Positions 43,863-53,065 of a stretch of DNA of 63,782 nucleotides are shown one piece after another. The position numbers and the translations under genes were made by a program. Source of the DNA: Eubacterium sp. (GTDB taxonomy: Bacteria; Bacillota; Clostridia; Lachnospirales; Lachnospiraceae); contig JAFUPY010000048.1 in NCBI GenBank assembly GCA_017472565.1, forward strand, positions 1 through 63,782, written 5' to 3'. How positions within the stretch are numbered: the stretch's first letter is position 1; each line of letters begins with the position of its first letter. The notes beneath the pieces are model-generated. The model was not told the DNA's origin, made no database searches, and saw only the letters and a program-made list of their open reading frames with translations.

Positions 43863-44750
43863 TTAGTAGGTATCTTCCCAGTCTGTCACAACTCCCATAT
43901 ATATATCCCGAATCTGTTCGGAGGTAAGATTATCCAGGGCATTTTCATTGTGGATAACAACGACGATACCGTCCATGGCGATGGTCATTGGTGTCAGACC
44001 GAGAGCAACTTCTTCCTCTTTGATTGCTCTGGAAGCCATTCCAATATCACTGACGCCTTCTGCTACAGACTGTACACCCGTGGTAGAATCAGATTGCTGT
44101 ACCTCAATGGTGACATTCGGATTCAATTCCTTGTAGTTTTCTGCGATTTTTTCCATAACCGGTGTTACCGAAGAAGAACCACTGATGGTCAGTTCGCCGG
44201 ACAGATTCGATGGTGTGTATATACCAGTATTTCCCTGACTGACATAACCTTTTTCTTCCACCACTGCCTGCCCCTGTTCACTCATCACGTAATTTAAAAA
44301 GTCAACGCCAACCTCACTCAAAGAAGCTTCCTCATATACAATATTAAATGGACGGGCAACCGGATACGTCCCCTCTTTTACGGTGTCAATGCTTGGTGCC
44401 ACACCGTCCACAGAAACTGCTTTTACCATATCTGTCATAGATCCCAGGGAAATATAACCAATAGCATTGTCATTCCCATAAATGGATTGAATCATTACCG
44501 CGGTAGAGTTGGTAACTTCTGCCAGCAGTGTAGTATAGTCGATTTTAATGCCTTCTTCATTTTTCTGCTCAATGCCAAGCAGCTCTACGAATGCACCTCT
44601 GGTACCAGAACCATCCTCACGGGAAATCACTATGATTTCTCCCGTCGGATCTTCCACGATGCCATCATTTGTGCTGCCACAGCCAGTCAACATGACCGCT
44701 GCTGCCATCACACAAATCAGACCTAAAGATAACACCTTATTAAATTTCAT
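43863..44750 (-). CDS. pstS: Phosphate-binding lipoprotein PstS, copy 2
   Basis: 295 residues. A lipobox (LTGCGST, Cys about 24) precedes a PstS fold. The phosphate motif SREDGSGTRGAFVELLGI is at about 43-60, and the central ISGSSSVTPVMEKIAENYKELNP is a second PstS-type SGSSS-motif segment. The protein thus has the two PBP halves in a circularly shifted order, as in some clostridial PstS. It is immediately upstream of pstC and has its own PHO-type promoter. Confidence 0.93.
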   Translation of the reverse strand: MKFNKVLSLGLICVMAAAVMLTGCGSTNDGIVEDPTGEIIVISREDGSGTRGAFVELLGIEQKNEEGIKIDYTTLLAEVTNSTAVMIQSIYGNDNAIGYISLGSMTDMVKAVSVDGVAPSIDTVKEGTYPVARPFNIVYEEASLSEVGVDFLNYVMSEQGQAVVEEKGYVSQGNTGIYTPSNLSGELTISGSSSVTPVMEKIAENYKELNPNVTIEVQQSDSTTGVQSVAEGVSDIGMASRAIKEEEVALGLTPMTIAMDGIVVVIHNENALDNLTSEQIRDIYMGVVTDWEDTY

Positions 44751-44826
44751 ATTTCCTCCAAATATCTTTCGCGTGAATATTTGAAAAATTCAAACTTCAC
44801 CTAATATGCTTTAAAACTCCTCTGTC

Positions 44827-44872
44827 ATTTTATGAAAGAAAGGTAAAATGCAAAATCTTCCCTTTGTTAAAT
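44827..44872 (-). promoter_or_regulatory. PHO-box-like block and -10 of pstS2
   Basis: TTTAACAA...GATTTTG-ATTTTACCTTTCTTTC (44834-44872) with -10 TAAAAT (44827-44832). The same block with the same offset to the -10 occurs before pstS1. In the 349-bp spacer 44751-45099 only this promoter block and the pstS1 terminator were recognised. Confidence 0.65.
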
Positions 44873-44971
44873 ATGCGTAAATATTTTTTTACTATGTAAA
44901 ATTTTGTAAAAGAGCTGGCAAAGAGCCTGTAATCCCTTATAAATCAATGGTTTTACGTCTTTTTCACAGAA

Positions 44972-45010
44972 AAAAGATGTGAAATCACGGAAAATGACTT
45001 CACATCTTTT
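44972..45010 (-). terminator. Terminator after pstS1
   Basis: AAAAGATGTGAAGTC pairs with GATTTCACATCTTTT (one mismatch) around a 9-nt loop, followed by TTCTG on the minus strand. It limits transcription from pstS1 into the rest of the pst operon. Confidence 0.7.
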
Positions 45011-45099
45011 GCTGTTTTGTTAAATCCTGTATAAGATTTGGTGAAGAGATTTGGGAAGAAGCACGAAATATTTGGAGTTTTAAATATTTGGAGTTCGGT

Positions 45100-46020
45100 T
45101 TATTTTGCTGCTTCTTCCCAAGTATAAATGTTACCCATGAAGATATCTTTGATCTGCTCTGAAGTTAAATCTGTGATTGCATTGTTGTTGTTTACAATGA
45201 CTGCAATACCGTCCATTGCAATTACCATATCTGTCAGACCAAGTTCTTTTTCTTCGTCTTTGATTGCTCTGGAAGCCATACCAATGTCACATACCCCTTC
45301 TGCTGCTGAAGTTACACCTGTTGTTGAGTCTGTCATCTGTACTTCAATATGTACATCTGTATTGATTGCCTGATAGCTTTCTGCAAGTTTTTCCATCACT
45401 GGTGTGACAGAAGAAGAACCACCGATTGTTAAGTCACCCGCAACAGCAGCTGCTGTATAGGCACCATTGTTGCCCTGGCTTACATAGCCTTCTTCTTCTA
45501 CAATTGTCTGACCTTCTGCACTCATGATGTATGCGATGAAATCCTTTGCCACATCGTCAAGTGCTGCTTCGTTATATACAATATTAAATGGACGTGCCAC
45601 CGGATAAGAACCATCTTTTACAGTGTCTACACTTGGAGCTACACCGTCAACAGCGATTGCTTTTACATTGTCGCCTAAGGAGCCTAATGAGATATAGCCG
45701 ATCGCATTGGTATTGCCTTCTACAGTTGTCATCATAACAGCTGTGCTGTTTGTGATTTCTGCAGATAATGTTGTGTAGTCGATTTTTTCTCCTGCATCAT
45801 TCTTCTGTTCGATACCAAGCAGTTCTACGAATGCACCTCTGGTACCAGAACCATCTTCACGAGAAATAACTGAGATGTCACCAGATGGTCCCTTTGCTTC
45901 CCCTTTTGCAGAAGTGGTTCCTGCATTACTTCCAGCATCGTTGCTTCCACAACCTGCTAATACAGTAACTGCACTCATGGCAGCTACAAGTCCTACTGTT
46001 AAAATTCTTTTTGCTTTCAT
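45100..46020 (-). CDS. pstS: Phosphate-binding lipoprotein PstS, copy 1
   Basis: 306 residues from ATG 46020 (MKAKRILTVGLVAAMSAVTV), with AGGAGG upstream. A lipobox (VLAGCGSN) and a Ser/Ala/Gly linker precede the fold. It is near-identical in layout to copy 2: SREDGSGTRGAFVELLGI, SVDTVKDGSYPVARPFNIVY and GGSSSVTPVMEKLAESYQ are shared segments. It has a separate promoter and terminator, so this copy can be expressed in excess of the membrane parts. Confidence 0.93.
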   Translation of the reverse strand: MKAKRILTVGLVAAMSAVTVLAGCGSNDAGSNAGTTSAKGEAKGPSGDISVISREDGSGTRGAFVELLGIEQKNDAGEKIDYTTLSAEITNSTAVMMTTVEGNTNAIGYISLGSLGDNVKAIAVDGVAPSVDTVKDGSYPVARPFNIVYNEAALDDVAKDFIAYIMSAEGQTIVEEEGYVSQGNNGAYTAAAVAGDLTIGGSSSVTPVMEKLAESYQAINTDVHIEVQMTDSTTGVTSAAEGVCDIGMASRAIKDEEKELGLTDMVIAMDGIAVIVNNNNAITDLTSEQIKDIFMGNIYTWEEAAK

Positions 46021-46108
46021 GTAATTTTTCCTCCTATTTTTGAAAAACATCAGGAGACTTTCTTTCTCCTGTCACTTTCTATTCACTTCATTTTTTGTGC
46101 ACAATTGG

Positions 46109-46154
46109 AGTATAGGAAAGAAAGGTTAAATACAAAATCCCACCATTGTTAAAG
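46109..46154 (-). promoter_or_regulatory. PHO-box-like block and -10 of pstS1
   Basis: TTTAACAA-TGG...GATTTTG-ATTTAACCTTTCTTTCC (46115-46154) followed by -10 TATACT (46109-46114). TTTAAC units recur 23 bp apart, two helical turns, like tandem PhoP half-sites. No other clear element was seen in the 325-bp divergent spacer 46021-46345. Confidence 0.68.
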
Positions 46155-46345
46155 ATAGGTTATTCTTTTTTGCTTTTGTAAAAAAATCTGAGAAAAATCG
46201 TTTGGAATCTGTTATCTAATCTTGCTTTGTTAAAGATTTGTGATAGAATTGGAAAGTCGGCGTTATTATGGTAAAGAAAAAAAGCAAATAATAAATTGTT
46301 ACACTAGAAAACACTCTCTTAAATGGAGATGGGAGATACATACTT

Positions 46346-47095
46346 ATGGAATTTTTAATTGTCTGCCCACTTGTATTTTTAGCCGGGTTCGTGGATGCCA
46401 TTGCCGGGGGCGGTGGTCTGATCTCGCTTCCTGCTTATTTAATTGCGGGACTTCCGGCTCATTATGCAATTGGGACAAATAAAATGAGTTCCAGTATGGG
46501 AACTGCGGTTGCTACCTGGAAATACTGGAAAAATGGATACATACAATGGAAATTAGCACTTTTATGTGCAGGCTTTGCACTGGTTGGTTCCAACATCGGT
46601 GCGCGCCTGGGGCTTCTTTTGAATGAGCAGGTATTTCGTATCGTACTTCTGGTTATTCTGCCTGCTACTGCAATCTATCTGTTGTTTCGCAAAAACTTAG
46701 GCAGCAGCGAGGACAGTCACTTAAGCAAGAGGACCATTGCCATCTGCATGATCATTGCAGGTGTCATCGGTGTTTATGATGGTTTCTATGGACCAGGTAC
46801 TGGTACCTTTTTAATCATCCTGCTGACCGGAGTTGCTCACATGCGTTTGGATCATGCCAACGGCGTGACCAAGGTCATCAACCTGACCAGCAACATCTCC
46901 GCACTTGTGGTAATGCTTGCCAATGACCGTGTCATGCTGCTTCTTGGCATCACTGCCGGTTGCTGCAATATTGTCGGCAATTATATCGGAGCAAGATTTT
47001 TTGACAAAGGCGGTATCAAAATCGTTAAACCGATGATTTTTGTGGTCATTGGGATTTTCTTTGTGAAGACAATCTTTGAAGTAGTTGGAAAATAA
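46346..47095 (+). CDS. TSUP-family membrane transporter (TauE/SafE-like)
   Basis: 249 residues, about seven to eight TM helices. The duplicated family motif appears as FLAGFVDAIAGGGGLISLPAYL (about 11-32) and GVIGVYDGFYGPGTGTFLIILL (about 139-160). The family exports small sulfur-containing or organic anions; the substrate is not predictable. It is divergent from pstS1. Confidence 0.9.
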   Translation: MEFLIVCPLVFLAGFVDAIAGGGGLISLPAYLIAGLPAHYAIGTNKMSSSMGTAVATWKYWKNGYIQWKLALLCAGFALVGSNIGARLGLLLNEQVFRIVLLVILPATAIYLLFRKNLGSSEDSHLSKRTIAICMIIAGVIGVYDGFYGPGTGTFLIILLTGVAHMRLDHANGVTKVINLTSNISALVVMLANDRVMLLLGITAGCCNIVGNYIGARFFDKGGIKIVKPMIFVVIGIFFVKTIFEVVGK

Positions 47096-47153
47096 AACGT
47101 TTTATATTATAGTATAGGTGAAACAATTTGTTTTATGAGAGGGAGGAAAAGTT

Positions 47154-47450
47154 ATGCCAGCACCAATTAGCATCTTTCGCTGTGCCAACTGCGGCAGCAG
47201 CAAAGTAACACCATATGCAAATGGGAAAAAACAGAAAAGTATTTTATTAGGAGCTATCAGACAGACAGAATTTGATAGTTACGAATGCGCTGCTTGTGGT
47301 CAGTTATTAGACCACTGCATGAATGAAGCAGAGAAAAACGCCATTGATGCCATGATTATTCAGGCAATTGATGATGAACGTACAAAGGAATATCTGAAAA
47401 AATATCCAAACATTGAAGTAGATCTTGCGATTCATACGCTGCGTAAATAA
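47154..47450 (+). CDS. Small zinc-ribbon protein, unknown function
   Basis: 98 residues. Two CxxC pairs, CANCG (about 10-14) and CAACG (about 44-48), form a probable zinc ribbon. The rest is charged and helical (EAEKNAIDAMIIQAIDDERTKEY). It has a strong RBS (GGGAGG) and a terminator after it. I do not recognise the family. Confidence 0.8.
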   Translation: MPAPISIFRCANCGSSKVTPYANGKKQKSILLGAIRQTEFDSYECAACGQLLDHCMNEAEKNAIDAMIIQAIDDERTKEYLKKYPNIEVDLAIHTLRK

Positions 47451-47462
47451 AATATGGTTCAA

Positions 47463-47507
47463 AAATGCCTCAGACCGTCGATTGACAGTCTGAGGCATTT
47501 TCATTTT
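47463..47507. terminator. Bidirectional terminator between zinc-ribbon and surface-protein genes
   Basis: AAATGCCTCAGAC and GTCTGAGGCATTT form a 13-bp perfect stem around a 12-nt loop, with T-rich tracts on both sides. Confidence 0.85.
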
Positions 47508-47537
47508 AGAACCTATATTATTTAAGAAAAATGTATA

Positions 47538-50500
47538 TTAGAAATATCTTCTTTTTACAACACGTGTTCCAACAAGGACTGCACCGCAAATCATAATCAG
47601 AATATATGCCCACATATAGGATGTCAGATCAATATCACCTGTCTGAGGTGCAGATGCATCTGTATATGCCAATGCATAGGTAGAGAATTTGTTTGCTTTG
47701 AAGGAAACAGTTCCATTACCGTTATCTTTTGCGTTGATTCTCTCTGCATCTCCGTTGTCATGAACAAAAATAATGTAGAAGTTTCTGCCATCTTTACGAA
47801 GTTCTGCTGGAATAGAAAGTGTAAATGTCATCTCTCTTGTTGGCTCATCGATGGTACCCAATGTCTCAACATTGCCATCTTTATCTTCTGCCTGAATCAG
47901 TACGTAAAGATCAAGATACTGTGCAACTGTGGAGTGATCACCTGCAAACGCTTCAATTTTCTTAACATCTTCTTTTGCAGTTTCTTTGATCACATCTTCT
48001 TCAACAGGCATAATTACTACCTTTGTTGAAATTTCTTTTTCTTCTGCAACAGCTACGATTACTTTTTCCAGTGTCTCGTCAGAAACAGCATTCACCACTT
48101 CTTTGACTTTTTTGTTGTTGCTTTCAACAAGAGCTTCTTTTACGGTTGCTACCAGTTTTTCTGTAGAAACAGTTTCACCAGATGCTGCTGCTTCTGCTCT
48201 TATCTCTTTTACAGTATCAGCAACGGTAGTTGTAATGTCTTCTGCAGCTTTGTTTGCAACTTCCTGTACTTCTTTGCTTGCTACAGATTCAACTTCTGTT
48301 ACTGGTTTGTAGCTTGCATCTACAGTCTGGCATACCGTACAGGAACCTGCCTGATAAATATGACCATTTGGATTCAGTACTTCTGAATAGCTATCACCAC
48401 ATGCGCATGTGTATACTTTTTCACCAGCTGCCGTACATGTTGCCGGTTTGATTGTAGATGTATGAGAATGCCCTGTTGCTGTTCCTTCGATTGGAAGGAT
48501 AGAGTCAACATTACATCCAAAGTTGCATTTTGCCGTCTTTGTTGCATCTGTTGTACAAGTTGCATTGTTGTTATCTACATACTGTGTGTATTTATGTGCC
48601 ACAGTTGTATTGGCAAGTTCTTTGGTATCTGTTGTACCACAGTCATTATCACACTTAGCTGTTCCTGTTGCATTTTTCTGACAGGTTGCATCATTGTTGT
48701 TAACGTATGTGGTGTATGCATGACCGGTAGCTTTGATTGCTTCACCAGCTTTTATCGTTTCCTTGCATGTTGTACATACAATGTCTCCTGTATAACCATC
48801 AACCGTACATGTTGCAGCTTTTACTCCCTGTACTTCTGTTGTATGGCCTAATTTTGCAATCACTTTACCTGTTTCTAAGGTTTCTTTACAGGTTGTACAT
48901 ACGGTATCACCTGTATAGCCATCTTCGGTACATGTTGCAGCTTTTACTCCCTGCACTTCTGTCGTATGGCCTAATTTTACAATCACTTTACCTGTTTCTA
49001 AGGTTTCTTTGCAGGTTGTACATACGGTATCACCTGTATAGCCATCTTCGGTACATGTTGCAGCTTTTACATCCCGTAATTCTGTCGTATGGCCTGGAGC
49101 TGTAATAACTTCACCAGCTTTAATCGTTTCTTCACATACGGTACATACTTCATTGCCTGTGAAACCATTTACAGTACAAGTCACATCTTTTGCATCTTGT
49201 AACTCTGTCTTATGACCAAGCGCTGGAATGGTTTCACCCTGTTTGAGCATTTCGTTACAGATGGTACAGATACTATCACCTGTGTAGCCTGCTTCTGTAC
49301 AGGTTGCATCTTCTTGCTCTGCAATAATGGTTGCATCACTTGGATGTGGACAGGAGGTTGCATTCATTGACCAATCACAGCGGCCAAAGTATTCCCATCC
49401 ATACTGATTCACAATAATTCCTTCAACCCAGATAGTTACATCGAACGCATCAAAGCACGCGCCACGTTTTGCTGTATAAACATCATTTGCATCATACAGA
49501 ATGCTCATTCCATATGGAATCTGTTCCCCATTACGATACAAAGTAATATCAGAATCGCCAATACATGTGTACCATTCAAGATAAACATCTTCCTGAATAG
49601 CCGCTGTTCCTTGCTGGCCAGTTGCATAATCATAGGTCAACATCTGTACCGTTGGTGTTACCACTGCTGTATCCTCAAATCCAAAATCTGTTGGGAATGG
49701 ATTTGCGGTTATGGTTGGATAGGCATCTGTTGTGTGCAGATAATTGCTAAATCCCGTATACAACGTATTACCATCTACAACATAAGTAATATCACATCCG
49801 TAAGAAATTTCTTCCCATATTGCTGCTGTTTTTGCAACGGTAATCGTTCCAACGTTTCCATTGGAAGTACATGCAAAATTAGCTGAATCTGTAGCAAAAT
49901 ACCAGTTAAATGTTGCTGTATCTGAAATGTCTGTTGTTACGATCTCACCTGTTGTTTCATCATAGTGATCCCAATTAACAATCAGTTCTCTTTGTACCAC
50001 ATCGCCTGGAAATGCATTATTGGCATTACCAGACAACATCTTATGTCCATGACCAATCATATCCGGAACAACATTCATAGGGAACGTATGGCTAATTGTC
50101 GCAGATGCATCATTTGGATTTGTATGCGTAATGGTCACTTCTGCAGTACCAAGTTCTTTTGCATAAACAGCCCAGAAGGTGCCTTCATCGTTGGTAGTCT
50201 TTACAATGTCAACTGCACTTGTATTACCGCCTGTTACCTGAACGTCTGTAACTTCTGCCCAAGCATCCATACCATATTCATCAAGGTAATGAATATCTGG
50301 ATTGATACGATCTGTAAATGTTGGCATCATGGTCCAATTTTCAAACATATCATAAACTGGATCTACTTTTTTGCCATTGTACAATTTGATACCATAGTGC
50401 TGGTTATCCATTGTATTATTGTACTTATCATTCTTAGAACTACATTCAAACTCATACCAACGGTCATTTTGTGGGATACCTGTCACTTCGATTATTGCAT

Positions 50501-52376
50501 AAGTTCCATCTGTTGAGATTGTACTATTTGCAATATTAGCAAAATCATTTAATAACGTAATATCCGTAATCTTCCAATCGTCTCTGCCTACCACATAGAA
50601 AGTATCATTATCATCTGTTACTTTAAGCTCTTTGATATAAGTAGACTCGCTGGCACTTGTACTAGAATACATACCGACCAAAGGAAGCTCTAAAACAAAA
50701 TCAATGGAATATGTTTTTCCAGCAGCATCTGTATAATTAATCGTTGTTTCACCAAAGGACAGCATTTCTAATGCAACTGCATCTGCATTATTACTGTTTG
50801 CAGAAAGCTTCACAACGTTTTCATCCCCTGATTTCAAAGCATCTGCTGTTATCAGTGTTTCGTTTCCATTTTCTACATAATAAACAAAAATACTATCACT
50901 ATTTCCCGGAACATTACTATAGTAAGAACTCAACTGATTGTTTTTATTTTCTGTTGGTACATTATTGTTCCAATCAGACCAACGGAACATTAAGGATGGT
51001 TTGCCATTGATTAAGTTCAGGCCTACTCCGTTATTATCTATTGTACTGTTATACATATCACTTTTAGCACTGTACCGAACTCCGTACCCTCTGCCACTTT
51101 CTGGTGTTCCTGTAACTGTGATAGCTGCATAAGACTGGTCATCTGCTACCTTGATTGATGCGATATTTCCAAAATCTCCATCAAGTGTTGCAGAAGTAAT
51201 CTTCCAATCATCTTTTCCTACCAAATAGAACGTATCTGCACTATCTGTTACCGTAAACTCACTGATATATGTCGCCTGACTGGCTGTTGTACTGGAGTAC
51301 AGACCAACACTTGGCAAATCTGAAACCACATCTACACTATAAGTCACACCATTGTTATCATAAGAAATCGTAGCATTGCCAAATCCAACCATTTCAAGCA
51401 TAACTGCATCTGGATTCTGTGTGTCAGCAGAAATCTTTACTACGTTTTCATTGGAAGATATCAATTCAGATGCTAACACTCTTGTCTCTGCACCATTTTC
51501 CACATAATAGAAAAAGAGACTGTCGTTGTACCCTGGTGCATTACTGTAAGCAGACTGAAGTGGATTGTTTGTATTTTCAACAGGTCCATTATTCCATCCA
51601 TCTGGGTAACGCAGCATCAGAGATGGTTTGCCATTTTTAATCTGAAGTCCATACCACATATCAGAATTGGTGCCATATGTGTCATGCTGGGTATCACAAA
51701 CTATATTGTACCCTCTTCCGTCGGATGGAGTACCTGTCACCTTAATAGCAGCATAGGATTGATCCGCAGCCACTGTGATATTAGCAATATTAGCTAAATC
51801 TCCTTCTAATCTGGCAGAAGTAATCTTCCAGTTATCCGTTCCCACTAAATAAAAGGTATCTACTGTATCCGTCACAGTGAAATCATGGAAAATATAGCTA
51901 GACTGACTGGCTGTTGGTGTAGTATACAGACCAACTTGAGGTAACCCAACCGTAATTTTTACCTGATAGGTTGTACCAGCAGTTGTATAATTGACAGTTG
52001 CTTCACCAAATCCAACAAAACTCAGATGCATCAGCCCTGGGATATTCTCATCTGCATTGATCTGTAAAATATCCATATCGGATGATGCAAGCTGTGTTAC
52101 ATCATCAATTCTTGTTTCATTGCCATTTTCGTCAACATAGTAGAAAAACATTGGTGAACCACCTGGCGTTGTTCCCCACTCTGTTTCCAAAATACCTGTT
52201 GTATCTTCGTAATGAGTCTGTGATGTATCATTCCATCCAGCCCAACGAAAACCAAATGTAGCTGTGCTTGTGGTTGTTGTTCCATCTGCATATGCAGGAA
52301 CTGTACCTAATACCGTCGTCATCACAACCGCTAACGCTACGATAAAGGTCAAAAGTTTTTTACCTTTCTTTCTCAT
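47538..52376 (-). CDS. Large repeat-containing cell-wall surface protein (sortase-type C-terminus)
   Basis: 1612 residues. The signal peptide is about 1-30 (KKLLTFIVALAVVMTTVLG, cut after AYA). Three tandem copies of a domain of about 210 residues cover about 41-668; each has FFYYVENG, VGLYSS-type, DTFYLVGKDDWKITSATL and NGKPSLM segments. Ig-like domains follow (about 670-1010). Five 41-residue cysteine repeats (CTEDGYTGDTVCTTCKETL type) lie at about 1024-1235, then two further CxxC-like units and a Lys/Glu/Val-rich stalk. At the end are APQTGD (1576-1581), a hydrophobic helix and RRYF, a sortase-substrate pattern. It is probably covalently anchored and may bind host, polysaccharide or metals; the ligand is unknown. 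Confidence 0.85.
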   Translation of the reverse strand: MRKKGKKLLTFIVALAVVMTTVLGTVPAYADGTTTTSTATFGFRWAGWNDTSQTHYEDTTGILETEWGTTPGGSPMFFYYVDENGNETRIDDVTQLASSDMDILQINADENIPGLMHLSFVGFGEATVNYTTAGTTYQVKITVGLPQVGLYTTPTASQSSYIFHDFTVTDTVDTFYLVGTDNWKITSARLEGDLANIANITVAADQSYAAIKVTGTPSDGRGYNIVCDTQHDTYGTNSDMWYGLQIKNGKPSLMLRYPDGWNNGPVENTNNPLQSAYSNAPGYNDSLFFYYVENGAETRVLASELISSNENVVKISADTQNPDAVMLEMVGFGNATISYDNNGVTYSVDVVSDLPSVGLYSSTTASQATYISEFTVTDSADTFYLVGKDDWKITSATLDGDFGNIASIKVADDQSYAAITVTGTPESGRGYGVRYSAKSDMYNSTIDNNGVGLNLINGKPSLMFRWSDWNNNVPTENKNNQLSSYYSNVPGNSDSIFVYYVENGNETLITADALKSGDENVVKLSANSNNADAVALEMLSFGETTINYTDAAGKTYSIDFVLELPLVGMYSSTSASESTYIKELKVTDDNDTFYVVGRDDWKITDITLLNDFANIANSTISTDGTYAIIEVTGIPQNDRWYEFECSSKNDKYNNTMDNQHYGIKLYNGKKVDPVYDMFENWTMMPTFTDRINPDIHYLDEYGMDAWAEVTDVQVTGGNTSAVDIVKTTNDEGTFWAVYAKELGTAEVTITHTNPNDASATISHTFPMNVVPDMIGHGHKMLSGNANNAFPGDVVQRELIVNWDHYDETTGEIVTTDISDTATFNWYFATDSANFACTSNGNVGTITVAKTAAIWEEISYGCDITYVVDGNTLYTGFSNYLHTTDAYPTITANPFPTDFGFEDTAVVTPTVQMLTYDYATGQQGTAAIQEDVYLEWYTCIGDSDITLYRNGEQIPYGMSILYDANDVYTAKRGACFDAFDVTIWVEGIIVNQYGWEYFGRCDWSMNATSCPHPSDATIIAEQEDATCTEAGYTGDSICTICNEMLKQGETIPALGHKTELQDAKDVTCTVNGFTGNEVCTVCEETIKAGEVITAPGHTTELRDVKAATCTEDGYTGDTVCTTCKETLETGKVIVKLGHTTEVQGVKAATCTEDGYTGDTVCTTCKETLETGKVIAKLGHTTEVQGVKAATCTVDGYTGDIVCTTCKETIKAGEAIKATGHAYTTYVNNNDATCQKNATGTAKCDNDCGTTDTKELANTTVAHKYTQYVDNNNATCTTDATKTAKCNFGCNVDSILPIEGTATGHSHTSTIKPATCTAAGEKVYTCACGDSYSEVLNPNGHIYQAGSCTVCQTVDASYKPVTEVESVASKEVQEVANKAAEDITTTVADTVKEIRAEAAASGETVSTEKLVATVKEALVESNNKKVKEVVNAVSDETLEKVIVAVAEEKEISTKVVIMPVEEDVIKETAKEDVKKIEAFAGDHSTVAQYLDLYVLIQAEDKDGNVETLGTIDEPTREMTFTLSIPAELRKDGRNFYIIFVHDNGDAERINAKDNGNGTVSFKANKFSTYALAYTDASAPQTGDIDLTSYMWAYILIMICGAVLVGTRVVKRRYF
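48745..49310 (-). repeat. Tandem 123-bp repeats in the surface-protein gene
   Basis: Units of 123 bp (41 codons) recur in frame. The copies starting at 48868 and 48991 share a nearly identical block of about 80 bp, and the neighbours are more diverged. Each unit encodes CT..GYTG..VCT.C plus a GHTTE spacer. Recent duplication and unit-number variation by recombination are likely. Confidence 0.85.
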
Positions 52377-52474
52377 TATTGTCCTCCTCGTTTTTTGTTA
52401 CTTTCCATGCCGTACCATACCCTTATATCAACCGGAAAAAGGGCATACTCCTAGATATGGTTATAGTTACCTGC

Positions 52475-52503
52475 ATTTTACCCCCCCCCCGGAACTATTT
52501 CAA
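52475..52503 (-). promoter_or_regulatory. Promoter with a G10 tract in the spacer (candidate phase-variable switch)
   Basis: On the minus strand TTGAAA (52498-52503) and TAAAAT (52475-52480) are separated by exactly 17 bp, of which ten are a homopolymeric G run (52481-52490). Slippage of this run would change spacer length and thus promoter strength for the surface-protein gene about 100 bp downstream. The rest of 52377-52596 is AT-rich leader or upstream sequence without genes. Confidence 0.75.
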
Positions 52504-52596
52504 TAGTTTTGAATAAATTTTTCTATACTTTTTATTAAAAGATAGAAAATATGCACTGAACGGAGCAAAATACCGGAAAAAACGAAAAAATGACAC

Positions 52597-52622
52597 AAAA
52601 AATGGCGGGGAAAATCCCCGCC
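52597..52622 (-). terminator. Terminator of the cobalamin operon
   Basis: GGCGGGGA-TTT-TCCCCGCC followed by ATTTTTT on the minus strand. A second small hairpin (GACC-GAAA-GGTC, about 52638-52650) lies just before it. Confidence 0.85.
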
Positions 52623-52670
52623 TGCCGGTGGACCAAGACCTTTCGGTCGTCCCTCTATATAATGCATTAT

Positions 52671-53063
52671 TTATTTTATAATCGTTCCAATCCCCATCAC
52701 AACTCTCACTACCTGTTCAGAATAGGAAGCAAGTTCTGTGCAGATACGTCCTGTCTGTTCTCTATACTGTCGTTCAAAGGCATCGATTGGCACAAGACCG
52801 CATCCAATTTCATCACTGACAACGATAATGTCAGGATTTTTTTCAATTAATCGTTCTGCAAGAATCTGTAATTTAGATTCGGATACAATATCTGGTTCTT
52901 CCTGCAAGATGCGTTTCATATAGGCATGAAAATTCAGAATCCCCTGACAAGTAAATACTTCTGAAAATTCACAAGTCTCACCATTTATCCAATTAATGTC
53001 TTTATATTGTTCCTGTGCCCATTCGATCTGTCCCTGATAGGCACCACCAATAATCATCTTCAT
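52671..53063 (-). CDS. Short CobU-like protein
   Basis: 130 residues. The start MKMIIGGAYQGQIEWAQEQY resembles the CobU nucleotide-binding start but the P-loop is degraded (GGAYQGQ, no GKS/T). Central VSDEIGCGLVPIDAFERQYREQTGRI matches the CobU segment around the guanylylation region. It ends in a CobU-like VVRVVMGIG. It lies 2 bp after an intact cobU. It may be a divergent partner or have a different nucleotide-binding role in corrinoid salvage. Confidence 0.7.
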   Translation of the reverse strand: MKMIIGGAYQGQIEWAQEQYKDINWINGETCEFSEVFTCQGILNFHAYMKRILQEEPDIVSESKLQILAERLIEKNPDIIVVSDEIGCGLVPIDAFERQYREQTGRICTELASYSEQVVRVVMGIGTIIK

Positions 53064-53065
53064 AG

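Noticed and set aside
48745-49310. Regular repeats resembling a CRISPR or satellite array
   Set aside because: The 123-bp period is in frame with the surface-protein gene, with no conserved short repeat plus unique spacers and no cas genes nearby.
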